From: an uncultured Bacilli bacterium
GTDB lineage: Bacteria > Bacillota_I > Bacilli_A > RF39 > UBA660
Length of the DNA stretch: 11,731 nucleotides
Assembly (NCBI GenBank): GCA_944364705.1
Contig: CALVWH010000161.1
Location: 1 to 11,731 of the forward strand
Reading direction: 5' to 3'
Position 1 is the first letter of the stretch; each line of letters opens with the position of its first letter. The position numbers and the translations under genes are program-made. The notes beneath the pieces were generated by a model. That model saw nothing but the letters and a program-made list of their open reading frames with translations, ran no database searches and was not told the DNA's origin. Positions 1 through 5,811 of this stretch are shown in pieces.

Positions 1-74
1 GAAGTGGCTCAACTTGGTAGAGCACTTGGTTTGGGACCAAGGGGTTGCAGGTTCAAATCCTGTCTTCCCGACCA
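1..74 (+). tRNA. tRNA-Pro (anticodon UGG), lacks its first 3 bases at the window edge
   Basis: The 3' acceptor strand CTTCCCG (64-70) requires a 5' strand CGGGAAG, of which only GAAG (1-4) is in the window, so three bases lie to the left. The anticodon stem CTTGG (25-29) pairs with CCAAG (37-41) around a 7-base loop holding TGG at 32-34, the proline anticodon that reads CCN by wobble. The T loop GTTCAAATC is at 51-59, and the CCA end is encoded (72-74), as is common in Bacillota. It could be the last gene of a tRNA cluster, because a terminator follows within 12 bases. Confidence 0.96.
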
Positions 75-85
75 TTTTGATTGTT

Positions 86-109
86 AACCTTGATCATCAA
101 GGTTTTTTT
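86..109 (+). terminator. Intrinsic terminator of the tRNA transcript
   Basis: An 8-bp perfect stem, AACCTTGA (86-93) with TCAAGGTT (97-104), closes a 3-base loop and runs into a T tract ending at 109. It sits 12 bases after the tRNA CCA end. Confidence 0.9.
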
Positions 110-151
110 GTGCCCAGTTTAACAAAAAAATGTCAAAGAAACAAACAAATC

Positions 152-180
152 TTTTCTGTCTATTTTATTCGTGTTATAAT
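152..180 (+). promoter_or_regulatory. Extended -10 promoter for the phasin-like/UbiB genes
   Basis: TATAAT at 175-180 is preceded by TGT (172-174), giving a TGn-extended -10. At 17 bp upstream there is only a poor -35 (TTTTCT, 152-157), which is tolerable with an extended -10. The predicted start near 187 leaves a short leader before the ATG at 204. Confidence 0.7.
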
Positions 181-203
181 GAAAAAGATAGGATGGTGAA
201 AAT

Positions 204-503
204 ATGAAAGAAGAATTAAGAGACATTTTACTTATGGGACTTGGTGCTATGTCATTAACGAGTGAAAAAGCAAAAGAAATAAAAGAAGACTTAATTCAAA
301 AAGGTGAAGAAGCCTATAAAAATGGAATAATTTTGAATGAAGAATTAAAATATAATTTAAAAGAAAAAATCTTTTCAAATGAAGATTCAAAAACAGAACT
401 AACCGAAGAAGAAGTTATAAATTATTTTCAAACATTAAGTGAAGAAGAAAAGAAATCCTTCTTACAAAAACTTACCGAAGAGAAAGAAGAAACTAAAAAA
501 TAG
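204..503 (+). CDS. Phasin-like small helical protein
   Basis: This 99-aa acidic, lysine- and glutamate-rich protein is predicted to be almost all helix. The N-terminal 35 residues (GLGAMSLTSEKAKEIKEDLIQKGE) resemble the start of the phasin-family/polyhydroxyalkanoate-granule-associated small proteins often found next to AarF/UbiB kinases in Bacillota; that link is from family knowledge, not a search. The C-terminal half (TEEEVINYFQTLSEEEKKSFLQKL) looks like an amphipathic helix pair. There is no signal peptide or long hydrophobic segment, so it is probably cytosolic or membrane-surface associated. GGTGA (195-199) sits 4 bases before the ATG. The next gene begins 52 bases downstream and is likely co-transcribed. 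Because no polyhydroxyalkanoate synthase is visible, a true granule role is not shown; a partner role for UbiB is an inference. Confidence 0.75.
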   Translation: MKEELRDILLMGLGAMSLTSEKAKEIKEDLIQKGEEAYKNGIILNEELKYNLKEKIFSNEDSKTELTEEEVINYFQTLSEEEKKSFLQKLTEEKEETKK

Positions 504-520
504 TATCCTTCACTATTTTT
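495..520 (+). terminator. Weak AT-rich hairpin between phasin-like and UbiB genes
   Basis: AAAATAGT (497-504), which spans the stop codon, pairs with ACTATTTT (512-519) around a 7-base loop, with up to 5 Ts on the 3' side. The stem has one G-C pair, so it may only attenuate read-through into the UbiB gene. No separate promoter is obvious between the two genes. Confidence 0.3.
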
Positions 521-555
521 AAAAAAGAGAAAACATAGAAAGGGATGATATAAGA

Positions 556-2115
556 ATGAAAAATGAAGTAAAAAGATTACATCAAATCATTAAAGTAATT
601 CGTTCTTATCATTTACTGAAAGACTTTTCTCCAGAAAATTTACGAAAAGCGATTGAAGCATTAGGACCAACTTTTATTAAAATTGGTCAGATTGCTTCTG
701 CTAGAGAAGATTTGTTTCCAGAAGAATATACGAAAGAATTAAGTAAACTTCGTAGTCAAGTAAAACCAATGCGTTTTTCTATCGTTAAAAACTTAATCGA
801 ATCCGAATATCATCAAAAATGGGATTCTGTTTTTGCTTCCATTGATAAAGAACCACTTGGCTCTGCTTCCATTGCTCAAGTTCATAAAGCAACGCTACTT
901 TCCGGAGAAACCGTAGCGGTAAAAATTCAAAGAGAAAATATTGAAGAAGCAATGTGCTTAGATATCAAATTATTAAAAAAAGCTATTTCTATTTTAAACG
1001 TTCAAAAATTTTTAGGAGATATCATTGATTTAAACGATGTGTTAGATGAAATGTATGAAACTGCAAAAAAAGAAATGAATTTTAAAATTGAAGCAGAAAA
1101 TATGATTCGTTTTTCACAAAATCAAAAAGATATTTTATATATTGAAACTCCAAAAGTTTATGAAAAGCTTAGCACGTCAAGAATATTAGTCATGCAATAT
1201 GTGACTGGACTAGAAATTTATCGAAAACAAGAATTAATCGATTTAGGATATCAATTAGATGAAATCGCATTAAAACTGGCCGATAACTATTTAAAACAAG
1301 CCTTAGAAGATGGTTTCTTCCATGCAGACCCACATGCCGATAATATAAAAATAGATCAAGGAAAAATTATTTATCTAGATTTTGGAATGATGGGCATTTT
1401 AAGTAAAAATGACCGAGAAATTTTAGTCGACTGTATGAAATCCATTATTTCAGGAGATATCGAAGGGGTAGAACATGCACTTCTTTTGCTTAGCGTTTCT
1501 TCCTCTTCCATTGACTATATGCGCCTTCGAAAAGATCTACAACTTATTTTAGAAAGACATCAAAAAAAAGAAATCAAAGATATCGATATCAAACAATTTT
1601 TTTATCAACTTTTATCTTTACTAGCCGATAATCATATCAAACTTTCTAGAGACATTACCATGTTAATTCGAGGAATTATTGTTTTAGAAGGAACCTTAGA
1701 AGATCTATATCCAGAAATTTCTTTAATGCAAGTTTTCCGTAATCATGTAAAAAACTTACCAATGGTTTCCGAAAATACAGTAACCGAATTAGCAAAAGAA
1801 GGATTAAAAAGTAGTACAAGTTTTTTATCCTTACCAAACGAAATGCTCCATTTAATTAAAGGAATTAACCGTGGAGAAATGCGATTTAATATCGAAATCA
1901 ACGATTCGAAACATCAAATGGATAAAATGGAGGGAATTGTTGAAGAATTTATTATTACCATTTTAGATGTTGCTTTCATTGTTGGAACAAGTTTAATTGT
2001 TATGAACAATAAAGACAATCTTCCATTTATTTTCTATCTTTATATGACCGGTAGTGTATTATGTACCGTATGGCTTTTATATAAAATGATCTTACGCAAA
2101 TTCAAAAGAAAGTAA
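556..2115 (+). CDS. UbiB/ABC1/AarF (COQ8-type) atypical protein kinase-like ATPase
   Basis: The 519-aa length is usual for bacterial UbiB. Order of motifs: the diagnostic KxGQ motif KIGQ at 42-45 (in LGPTFIKIGQ); the nucleotide loop GSASIAQVH (102-110), the ABC1 replacement for a glycine-rich loop; the VAVK lysine at 123; the catalytic loop HADPHADN (256-263, Asp258 and Asn263); and the metal-binding DFG (275-277). Two hydrophobic helices close the protein (about 467-484 and 490-512), anchoring it to the membrane. Family members are ATPases tied to quinone or isoprenoid lipid metabolism in the membrane; the substrate here is unknown. The catalytic loop reads HADPHADN where HADPHPGN is usual. 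The AGGG of the ribosome site (541-544) is 11 bases from the ATG, slightly long. A phasin-like gene precedes it, a common pairing. Confidence 0.93.
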   Translation: MKNEVKRLHQIIKVIRSYHLLKDFSPENLRKAIEALGPTFIKIGQIASAREDLFPEEYTKELSKLRSQVKPMRFSIVKNLIESEYHQKWDSVFASIDKEPLGSASIAQVHKATLLSGETVAVKIQRENIEEAMCLDIKLLKKAISILNVQKFLGDIIDLNDVLDEMYETAKKEMNFKIEAENMIRFSQNQKDILYIETPKVYEKLSTSRILVMQYVTGLEIYRKQELIDLGYQLDEIALKLADNYLKQALEDGFFHADPHADNIKIDQGKIIYLDFGMMGILSKNDREILVDCMKSIISGDIEGVEHALLLLSVSSSSIDYMRLRKDLQLILERHQKKEIKDIDIKQFFYQLLSLLADNHIKLSRDITMLIRGIIVLEGTLEDLYPEISLMQVFRNHVKNLPMVSENTVTELAKEGLKSSTSFLSLPNEMLHLIKGINRGEMRFNIEINDSKHQMDKMEGIVEEFIITILDVAFIVGTSLIVMNNKDNLPFIFYLYMTGSVLCTVWLLYKMILRKFKRK

Positions 2116-2128
2116 ATCTTTCTTTTTT
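2104..2128 (+). terminator. Probable intrinsic terminator after the UbiB gene
   Basis: AAAAGAAAG (2104-2112) pairs with CTTTCTTTT (2118-2126) around TAAAT, with Ts continuing to 2128. The stem contains the end of the UbiB gene and its stop codon (2113-2115) lies in the loop. It is AT-rich, so termination may be partial. Confidence 0.5.
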
Positions 2129-2155
2129 GCTTTGAAAAAGAAAATCATGTATAAT
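2127..2155 (+). promoter_or_regulatory. Promoter of the exoA-dGTPase pair
   Basis: A perfect TATAAT (2150-2155) lies 17 bp after TTGCTT (2127-2132, matching TTG of the -35 consensus). It immediately follows the UbiB terminator and sits 18 bases before the exoA start, so exoA is expressed separately from the UbiB unit. Confidence 0.65.
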
Positions 2156-2162
2156 AAAAAAA

Positions 2163-2170
2163 GAGGTGAT
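2163..2170 (+). promoter_or_regulatory. Ribosome binding site fixing the exoA start
   Basis: GAGGTGAT ends 3 bases before the ATG at 2174. The in-frame ATG at 2132 lies inside the promoter -35 region and upstream of the -10 box, so it cannot be the start from this promoter. Confidence 0.85.
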
Positions 2171-2173
2171 AGC

Positions 2174-2923
2174 ATGAAGTTGATTTCTTGGAATGTTGGT
2201 GGATTTCGTGCTTGTTTAAAAAAAGGATTTGCTGATTTTTTTAAACAAGAAAATGCCGATATCGTTTGTCTTCAAGAAGCAAAAGTAACAGAATCTGAAT
2301 TAGATTTTTTCCCAGATTCATATGCTTACTATTTAAATCCAGCAGAAAAAAAAGGATATTCTGGAACACTTGTTTATACCAAAGAAAAACCAATAACCGT
2401 AACTTATGGAATCAATAAAGAAGAATTTGATCACGAAGGAAGAGTGATCACCTTAGAATATCCAGAATATTATTTAGTTAACGTTTATACCCCAAATTCA
2501 AAGAAAGAATTATTACGCTTAGATTACCGAATGGAATGGGAAGATGCTTTTTTAGATTATGTGAATCAATTAAAAGAAAAAAAAGAATGCATTATTTGTG
2601 GAGATCTTAATGTAGCACATCAAGAAATTGACATTAAAAATCCAAAACAAAACTTAAGAAATGCGGGCTTTACGATTGAAGAAAGAGAAAAATTCACTCG
2701 TTTGTTAGAAAACGGTTTTACCGATACCTTTCGTCATTTTCATCCAGAAGAAGTAAAATATACTTGGTGGAGTTACCTATTTAAAGCGAGAGAAAGAAAT
2801 GCCGGATGGAGAATTGATTATTTTCTTGTTACCGATACCTTATTAACAAAAGTAACCGAAGCAAAAATTTATACCGATGTTTTAGGAAGCGATCATTGTC
2901 CGATTGGTTTGGTATTAAAATAG
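2174..2923 (+). CDS. exoA: Exonuclease III / AP endonuclease (ExoA)
   Basis: A 249-aa enzyme of the EEP (exonuclease-endonuclease-phosphatase) fold that cuts abasic sites and removes 3' blocking groups in base excision repair. All catalytic residues are visible: Asn7 in SWNVGG, Glu35 in LQEAK, Tyr105 in NVYTPN, Asp144 and Asn146 in GDLNVAH, Asp215 in RIDYF, and Asp240-His241 in SDHCP. The opening MKLISWNVGGFRA is the family's typical N-terminus, which supports the start at 2174 over an in-frame ATG 42 bases upstream. Length agrees with Gram-positive ExoA (about 250 aa). It ends 9 bases before the dGTPase-like gene, whose ribosome site overlaps the exoA stop, so the two form an operon. Confidence 0.96.
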   Translation: MKLISWNVGGFRACLKKGFADFFKQENADIVCLQEAKVTESELDFFPDSYAYYLNPAEKKGYSGTLVYTKEKPITVTYGINKEEFDHEGRVITLEYPEYYLVNVYTPNSKKELLRLDYRMEWEDAFLDYVNQLKEKKECIICGDLNVAHQEIDIKNPKQNLRNAGFTIEEREKFTRLLENGFTDTFRHFHPEEVKYTWWSYLFKARERNAGWRIDYFLVTDTLLTKVTEAKIYTDVLGSDHCPIGLVLK

Positions 2924-2932
2924 GAGGAAACG

Positions 2933-4060
2933 ATGTTAGAAGAAGTAAAGAAAAATATGCGAAAAAACGAACAATTTTTATCTTCTTATGCCACAAAAAG
3001 CAAAGATGCTATTCGTTTTAAAGAAGAAATAGAAGATCTTAGACCAGCATTTTTTCGTGATACTGACCGGGTAATCCATTCTCTTTCTTATTCGAGGTAT
3101 TTAGATAAAACTCAAGTATTTAGTAACGTCCATAACGATCATATTACCAAACGGATTATTCATGTACAGATGGTTAGTAAAATTGCTCGAACCATTGGTA
3201 GAGCTTTAAATTTAAATGAAGATTTAATTGAGGCTATTTCCTTAGGACACGATATTGGACACACTCCTTTTGGACATCCGGGAGAAAAAATCTTAAGTGA
3301 TCTTAGCCTTCAATATACAGGTCGTTACTTTAATCATAACATTCATAGTGTTCGCACCTTTATGAGATTAGAATCTGGTGGAAAAGGAAAAAATTTGTGC
3401 TTGCAAACGTTAGATGGAATTATGTGCCATAATGGAGAATTTATGTTAAATGAATATCACTCGATTCCAAAAGATAAAGAAAAATTTTTAGAAGAAATGG
3501 AAAAAAGTTATGTTCAAAAAGATTTTGTAAAAACATTAAAACCAATGACCTTAGAAGGATGCGTTGTAAGAATTAGTGATGTGATTGCTTATCTTGGAAA
3601 AGATATCGAGGATGCGATTTTGCTAGGAGTGATTCAAAGAGAGGAAATTCCAAAGCATATTCGCGAAGTTTTTGGAAATGATAATAGAGAATTTATCAAT
3701 ACGGTTATTTTAGATGTAATTTCTCAAAGTTATGGGAAAACTTATATTACGTTTTCCAAAGAAATTTTTAAAGCAATTGTCGATTTGAAAAAATTTAATT
3801 ATGCACATATTTACGAAAAAGCCAATTCAAAAGAACAATTACAAAAATACCGAGAAATGTTTACGTTTTTATTTGAAACTTATCTAGAAGATCTTCAAAA
3901 TAAAAATGAACATAGTAGCATTTATACAGTCTTTTTAAATACTATGGATCAGGAATATCTTCAAACGGAAAGCAATGAACAAAAAATTATTGATTTCCTT
4001 GCTGGAATGACTGATGATTATTTTATGAAAGAATATCAACTTAGAAAAAAAGGTTTATAA
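2933..4060 (+). CDS. HD-domain dGTP triphosphohydrolase-like protein
   Basis: A 375-aa protein of the dGTPase branch of HD hydrolases, which split dNTPs into nucleosides and triphosphate. The metal-binding set H...HD...D is visible as His77 (RIIHVQMV), His106-Asp107 in LGHDIGHTPFGHPGE, and Asp216 (RISDVIAYL). The N-terminal FRDTDRVIHSLSYSRYLDKTQ corresponds to the RDRDRIIHSxAFRRLxxKTQ signature of the family, with one arginine lost (SYSRYL for AFRRL). The AGGAGG at 2922-2927 overlaps the exoA stop and lies 5 bases before the ATG, a very strong site. Pairing with exoA suggests control of nucleotide pools or DNA quality, an inference. The nucleotide preference cannot be read from sequence. Confidence 0.92.
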   Translation: MLEEVKKNMRKNEQFLSSYATKSKDAIRFKEEIEDLRPAFFRDTDRVIHSLSYSRYLDKTQVFSNVHNDHITKRIIHVQMVSKIARTIGRALNLNEDLIEAISLGHDIGHTPFGHPGEKILSDLSLQYTGRYFNHNIHSVRTFMRLESGGKGKNLCLQTLDGIMCHNGEFMLNEYHSIPKDKEKFLEEMEKSYVQKDFVKTLKPMTLEGCVVRISDVIAYLGKDIEDAILLGVIQREEIPKHIREVFGNDNREFINTVILDVISQSYGKTYITFSKEIFKAIVDLKKFNYAHIYEKANSKEQLQKYREMFTFLFETYLEDLQNKNEHSSIYTVFLNTMDQEYLQTESNEQKIIDFLAGMTDDYFMKEYQLRKKGL

Positions 4061-4082
4061 TTTTTTTTAACTACGATATAAT
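4054..4082 (+). promoter_or_regulatory. Promoter of the thioredoxin reductase-thioredoxin pair
   Basis: A perfect TATAAT (4077-4082) with TTTATA (4054-4059) 17 bp upstream. The -35 overlaps the stop codon region of the dGTPase-like gene. No convincing terminator separates the two units, so read-through is possible. Confidence 0.6.
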
Positions 4083-4097
4083 AGAATAGGTGATAAG

Positions 4098-4928
4098 ATG
4101 AATGACGTTCTAATTCTTGGAGCAGGACCAGCTGGAATTAGTGCTGCTTTGTATACAAAAAGAGCAAATATGTCAACCATTGTTTTGCACAACAATCAAA
4201 GTAATTTGCAAAAAGCTTACCAAATTGATAACTATTATGGAGTTGGAAAAATAAGTGGCAAAGATTTATATCAAAAAGGAATTGAACAAGCAAAAGCACT
4301 TTCTATTCCTGTTTTCGAAGAAGAAGTTTTACAAATTACGGAAGAAGAAGGGTTTACGGTTACCACAACAAAGAATGTTTATCATGCGAAAAATTTGGTT
4401 TTAGCAACCGGTAAGTATCGAAAATTGCCTTCCATTCCAGGATTAAAAGAAAATATTGGACAAGGAATTAGTCTTTGTGCAATCTGTGATGCCTTTTTTT
4501 ACAAAAATAAAAAAGTGGCGATTTTAGGAGAAGGCGAGTTCTTACATCATGAAGCGATAATTTTACAAAAAGTTACTTCGGATGTTACGTTATTAAGTAA
4601 TGGAAAAGAAGAAAAAGATTCCATTTCCAAAAAAATAGAAAACGTTGAAGTTTCAAGTGGGGTTGTAGTTACCTTTGAAGATCACACAAAGATGACGTTT
4701 GATGGCTTGTTTTTAGCTTACGGAGTTAGTGATATTGATACGTTATCAAGTACGTTAGGAATCATGAAAGAAAAAAATTTTATCAAAGTGGATGAAAATA
4801 ATCAAACCAATATTCCAGGAATTTATGCTTGTGGTGATCTTACTGGTGGAACTTTACAAGTAGCCAAAGCAGTTTATGAAGGAATGAATGCTGCCTTAGC
4901 AATAATAAAGAAAGAAGGGAAAAAATGA
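4098..4928 (+). CDS. trxB: Thioredoxin reductase-like FAD disulfide oxidoreductase with an eroded NADPH site
   Basis: At 276 aa it is about 30 residues shorter than typical TrxB (about 310). It has the N-terminal FAD motif GAGPAG (8-13), LATG (102-105), the redox pair CAIC (Cys127, Cys130, followed by DAFF as in the CATCDGFF of TrxB), and the C-terminal FAD contact GIYACGD (241-247). The second dinucleotide fold (139-167) is poor: GEGEFL replaces GGGDSA, and the HRRxxxR segment that holds the NADPH 2'-phosphate is absent (TLLSNGKEEKD instead). It may therefore use NADH, ferredoxin or flavodoxin, as known for reductases of some Clostridia lacking these motifs; that is inference. The AGGTGAT ribosome site lies just before the ATG. 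The stop overlaps the thioredoxin start (ATGA), so thioredoxin is the expected substrate. Confidence 0.88.
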   Translation: MNDVLILGAGPAGISAALYTKRANMSTIVLHNNQSNLQKAYQIDNYYGVGKISGKDLYQKGIEQAKALSIPVFEEEVLQITEEEGFTVTTTKNVYHAKNLVLATGKYRKLPSIPGLKENIGQGISLCAICDAFFYKNKKVAILGEGEFLHHEAIILQKVTSDVTLLSNGKEEKDSISKKIENVEVSSGVVVTFEDHTKMTFDGLFLAYGVSDIDTLSSTLGIMKEKNFIKVDENNQTNIPGIYACGDLTGGTLQVAKAVYEGMNAALAIIKKEGKK

Positions 4929-5236
4929 AAGTAATTGAAATAACAAAAGAAAACTATCAAAAAGAAATTGAAAATGCCGAAGGGAAGATTTTTATCGATT
5001 TTTATGCGGATTGGTGTATGCCATGTAAACGCATGTCTCCAATTGTAGATCAAATTGCAGAAGAAAATCCAGACGTAAAATTTGTTAAAGTAAATATTGA
5101 TGAAAATGAAGATTTAGCGCGAACTTATGGAATTATGAGTATTCCAACATTTGTTTATATGGAAGATGGTGCCGTTGTTTCTAAAAAAATTGGAATGATG
5201 CCAAAAGAAGAACTAATGAATCTAATAAAAAAATAG
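4925..5236 (+). CDS. trxA: Thioredoxin with WCMPC active site
   Basis: A 103-aa single-domain thioredoxin that reduces protein disulfides in the cytosol. The redox motif is WCMPCK (Cys31, Cys34) after FIDFYAD, with the cis-proline loop SIPT (Pro74) and the standard fold ending in an amphipathic helix. The first residue between the cysteines is Met where Gly is usual (WCGPC), a change expected to alter redox potential or partner fit. It overlaps the preceding reductase gene by 4 bases, implying translational coupling and a dedicated reductase-thioredoxin pair. AAGGG about 6 bases upstream can serve as ribosome site. There is no signal peptide. Confidence 0.95.
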   Translation: MKVIEITKENYQKEIENAEGKIFIDFYADWCMPCKRMSPIVDQIAEENPDVKFVKVNIDENEDLARTYGIMSIPTFVYMEDGAVVSKKIGMMPKEELMNLIKK

Positions 5237-5283
5237 CAAGTTTGTAATCTTACGTTTGTAAGAATTACATTCTTGCTTTTTTT
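5235..5283. terminator. Long bidirectional hairpin terminator between convergent genes
   Basis: Three stacked stems: AGCAAG (5235-5240) with CTTGCT (5272-5277), TGTAAT (5243-5248) with ATTACA (5264-5269), and CTTAC (5249-5253) with GTAAG (5258-5262) around GTTT; a TT/TT mismatch and one bulged A interrupt them. T tracts follow on both strands (5277-5283 on +; the A run at 5227-5233 is the - strand T tract). It ends the thioredoxin transcript and the convergent 98-aa gene, whose stop codon (5265-5267) lies within the stem. Confidence 0.93.
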
Positions 5284-5561
5284 GTATATATTTTTTTTTC
5301 TTTTGAAAAAGAAAGAAGTTCTTGGTATATTCTAGTAGCAATCATTCCATAATAATCATAGTTTTCTTGTTGTACTTCAATTTGTTTTTCTATAAAATTA
5401 TGAACATCTTGTTTTGATGGATATTTTTTCATAATCCAAAATAGTGTTTCATAAATATCTCGAATAACCATGGCTTCTTTGCCTTGTAGTTTTAATATTT
5501 TCTGGTATTGATCTTGAATATATTTGATGAAATCTTTATCAATTTCTTGTTTTTTTTCCAT
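5265..5561 (-). CDS. Unknown 98-aa helical protein
   Basis: I do not recognise a family. The protein is charged, rich in Lys, Glu and Gln, with no signal peptide, membrane segment or cysteine, and looks all-helical: a first helix pair at about 5-45 (IDKDFIKYIQDQYQKILK, EAMVIRDIYETLFWIMKKY) and a second at about 50-88. It is treated as a real gene because of a very good ribosome site (AGGAAGG, complement of 5567-5573, 5 bases before the ATG), an extended -10 promoter directly upstream, and a proper bidirectional terminator at its end. It is convergent with the thioredoxin gene and divergent from the FIST operon. A small regulatory or adaptor protein is possible, but nothing in the sequence shows which. 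Confidence 0.8.
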   Translation of the reverse strand: MEKKQEIDKDFIKYIQDQYQKILKLQGKEAMVIRDIYETLFWIMKKYPSKQDVHNFIEKQIEVQQENYDYYGMIATRIYQELLSFSKEKKIYTKKARM

Positions 5562-5582
5562 AACAACCTTCCTTCTATTTTT

Positions 5583-5611
5583 ATCATAACACGTTTTCTT
5601 TCTTTTGTAAG
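5583..5611 (-). promoter_or_regulatory. Promoter of the 98-aa - strand gene
   Basis: Read on the - strand: an extended -10 TGTTATGAT (complement of 5583-5591) and a -35 CTTACA (complement of 5606-5611) at 17 bp spacing. The start would be near 5576, making a very short leader. Confidence 0.6.
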
Positions 5612-5614
5612 TTT

Positions 5615-5669
5615 ACAGTTCTTATTTTTTTTACTGTCAAAAATTGTCAAAGCAATGATTTTGTTGACA
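5615..5669. promoter_or_regulatory. Repeated TGTCAA/TTGACA elements in the divergent intergenic region
   Basis: TGTCAA occurs at 5635-5640 and 5645-5650, exactly 10 bp (one helical turn) apart, and as its inverse TTGACA at 5664-5669, where it is also the -35 of the FIST promoter. ACAGT (5615-5619) and ACTGT (5633-5637) form a further inverted pair. This could be an operator controlling one or both divergent units, but short AT-rich repeats arise by chance, and TTGACA alone is explained by the promoter. Confidence 0.3.
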
Positions 5670-5694
5670 CAAATAGAAAAGACTGTGTTAAAAT
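5664..5694 (+). promoter_or_regulatory. Promoter of the FIST-aldehyde dehydrogenase operon
   Basis: A consensus TTGACA (5664-5669) and an extended -10 TGTTAAAAT (-10 box TAAAAT, 5689-5694). The 19-bp spacing is long; a GTTAAA box gives 17 bp. The predicted start is around 5701. Confidence 0.65.
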
Positions 5695-5700
5695 TAAAAT

Positions 5701-5811
5701 AAGGAGGGATGGAAAATCATTATATAAGTTTTTCATTTACTAGTGATGAAAAACTTTATATAAGAGCCAATAGGCAAGTTACAAAAGTAACTTTTAGAAA
5801 GGAAGAATAAA
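5701..5811 (+). promoter_or_regulatory. Structured 5' leader with three consecutive hairpins ahead of the FIST gene
   Basis: Three back-to-back hairpins are predicted. The first is a 17-bp stem (5720-5736 with 5746-5763, one bulged T) around a 9-base loop. The second is GCC-AATA-GGC (5766-5775). The third is a perfect AAGTTAC/GTAACTT (5776-5782 with 5787-5793) around AAAA, followed by TTTT. The RNA would begin with AAGGAGGG abutting an ATG at 5709, which opens a 33-codon frame whose TAA (5808-5810) ends one base before the FIST ATG. It matches no riboswitch class I can recall. The FIST gene's own ribosome site, AAAGGAAG, lies just after the third hairpin, so folding could control its access. 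A regulatory role is inferred. Confidence 0.5.

Noticed and set aside
14..199. 61-codon + strand frame starting inside the tRNA
   Set aside because: It runs through the tRNA, its terminator and the next promoter, and has no ribosome site.
2132..2173. 14-codon N-terminal extension of ExoA
   Set aside because: It overlaps the promoter -10 box and ribosome site, and the family starts at MKLISWNVGG.
5508..5702. 64-codon + strand frame rich in Phe, Leu and Ile
   Set aside because: It is antisense to the start of the 98-aa gene and continues through two promoters; no ribosome site, and composition is that of reverse-complement Lys/Glu codons.
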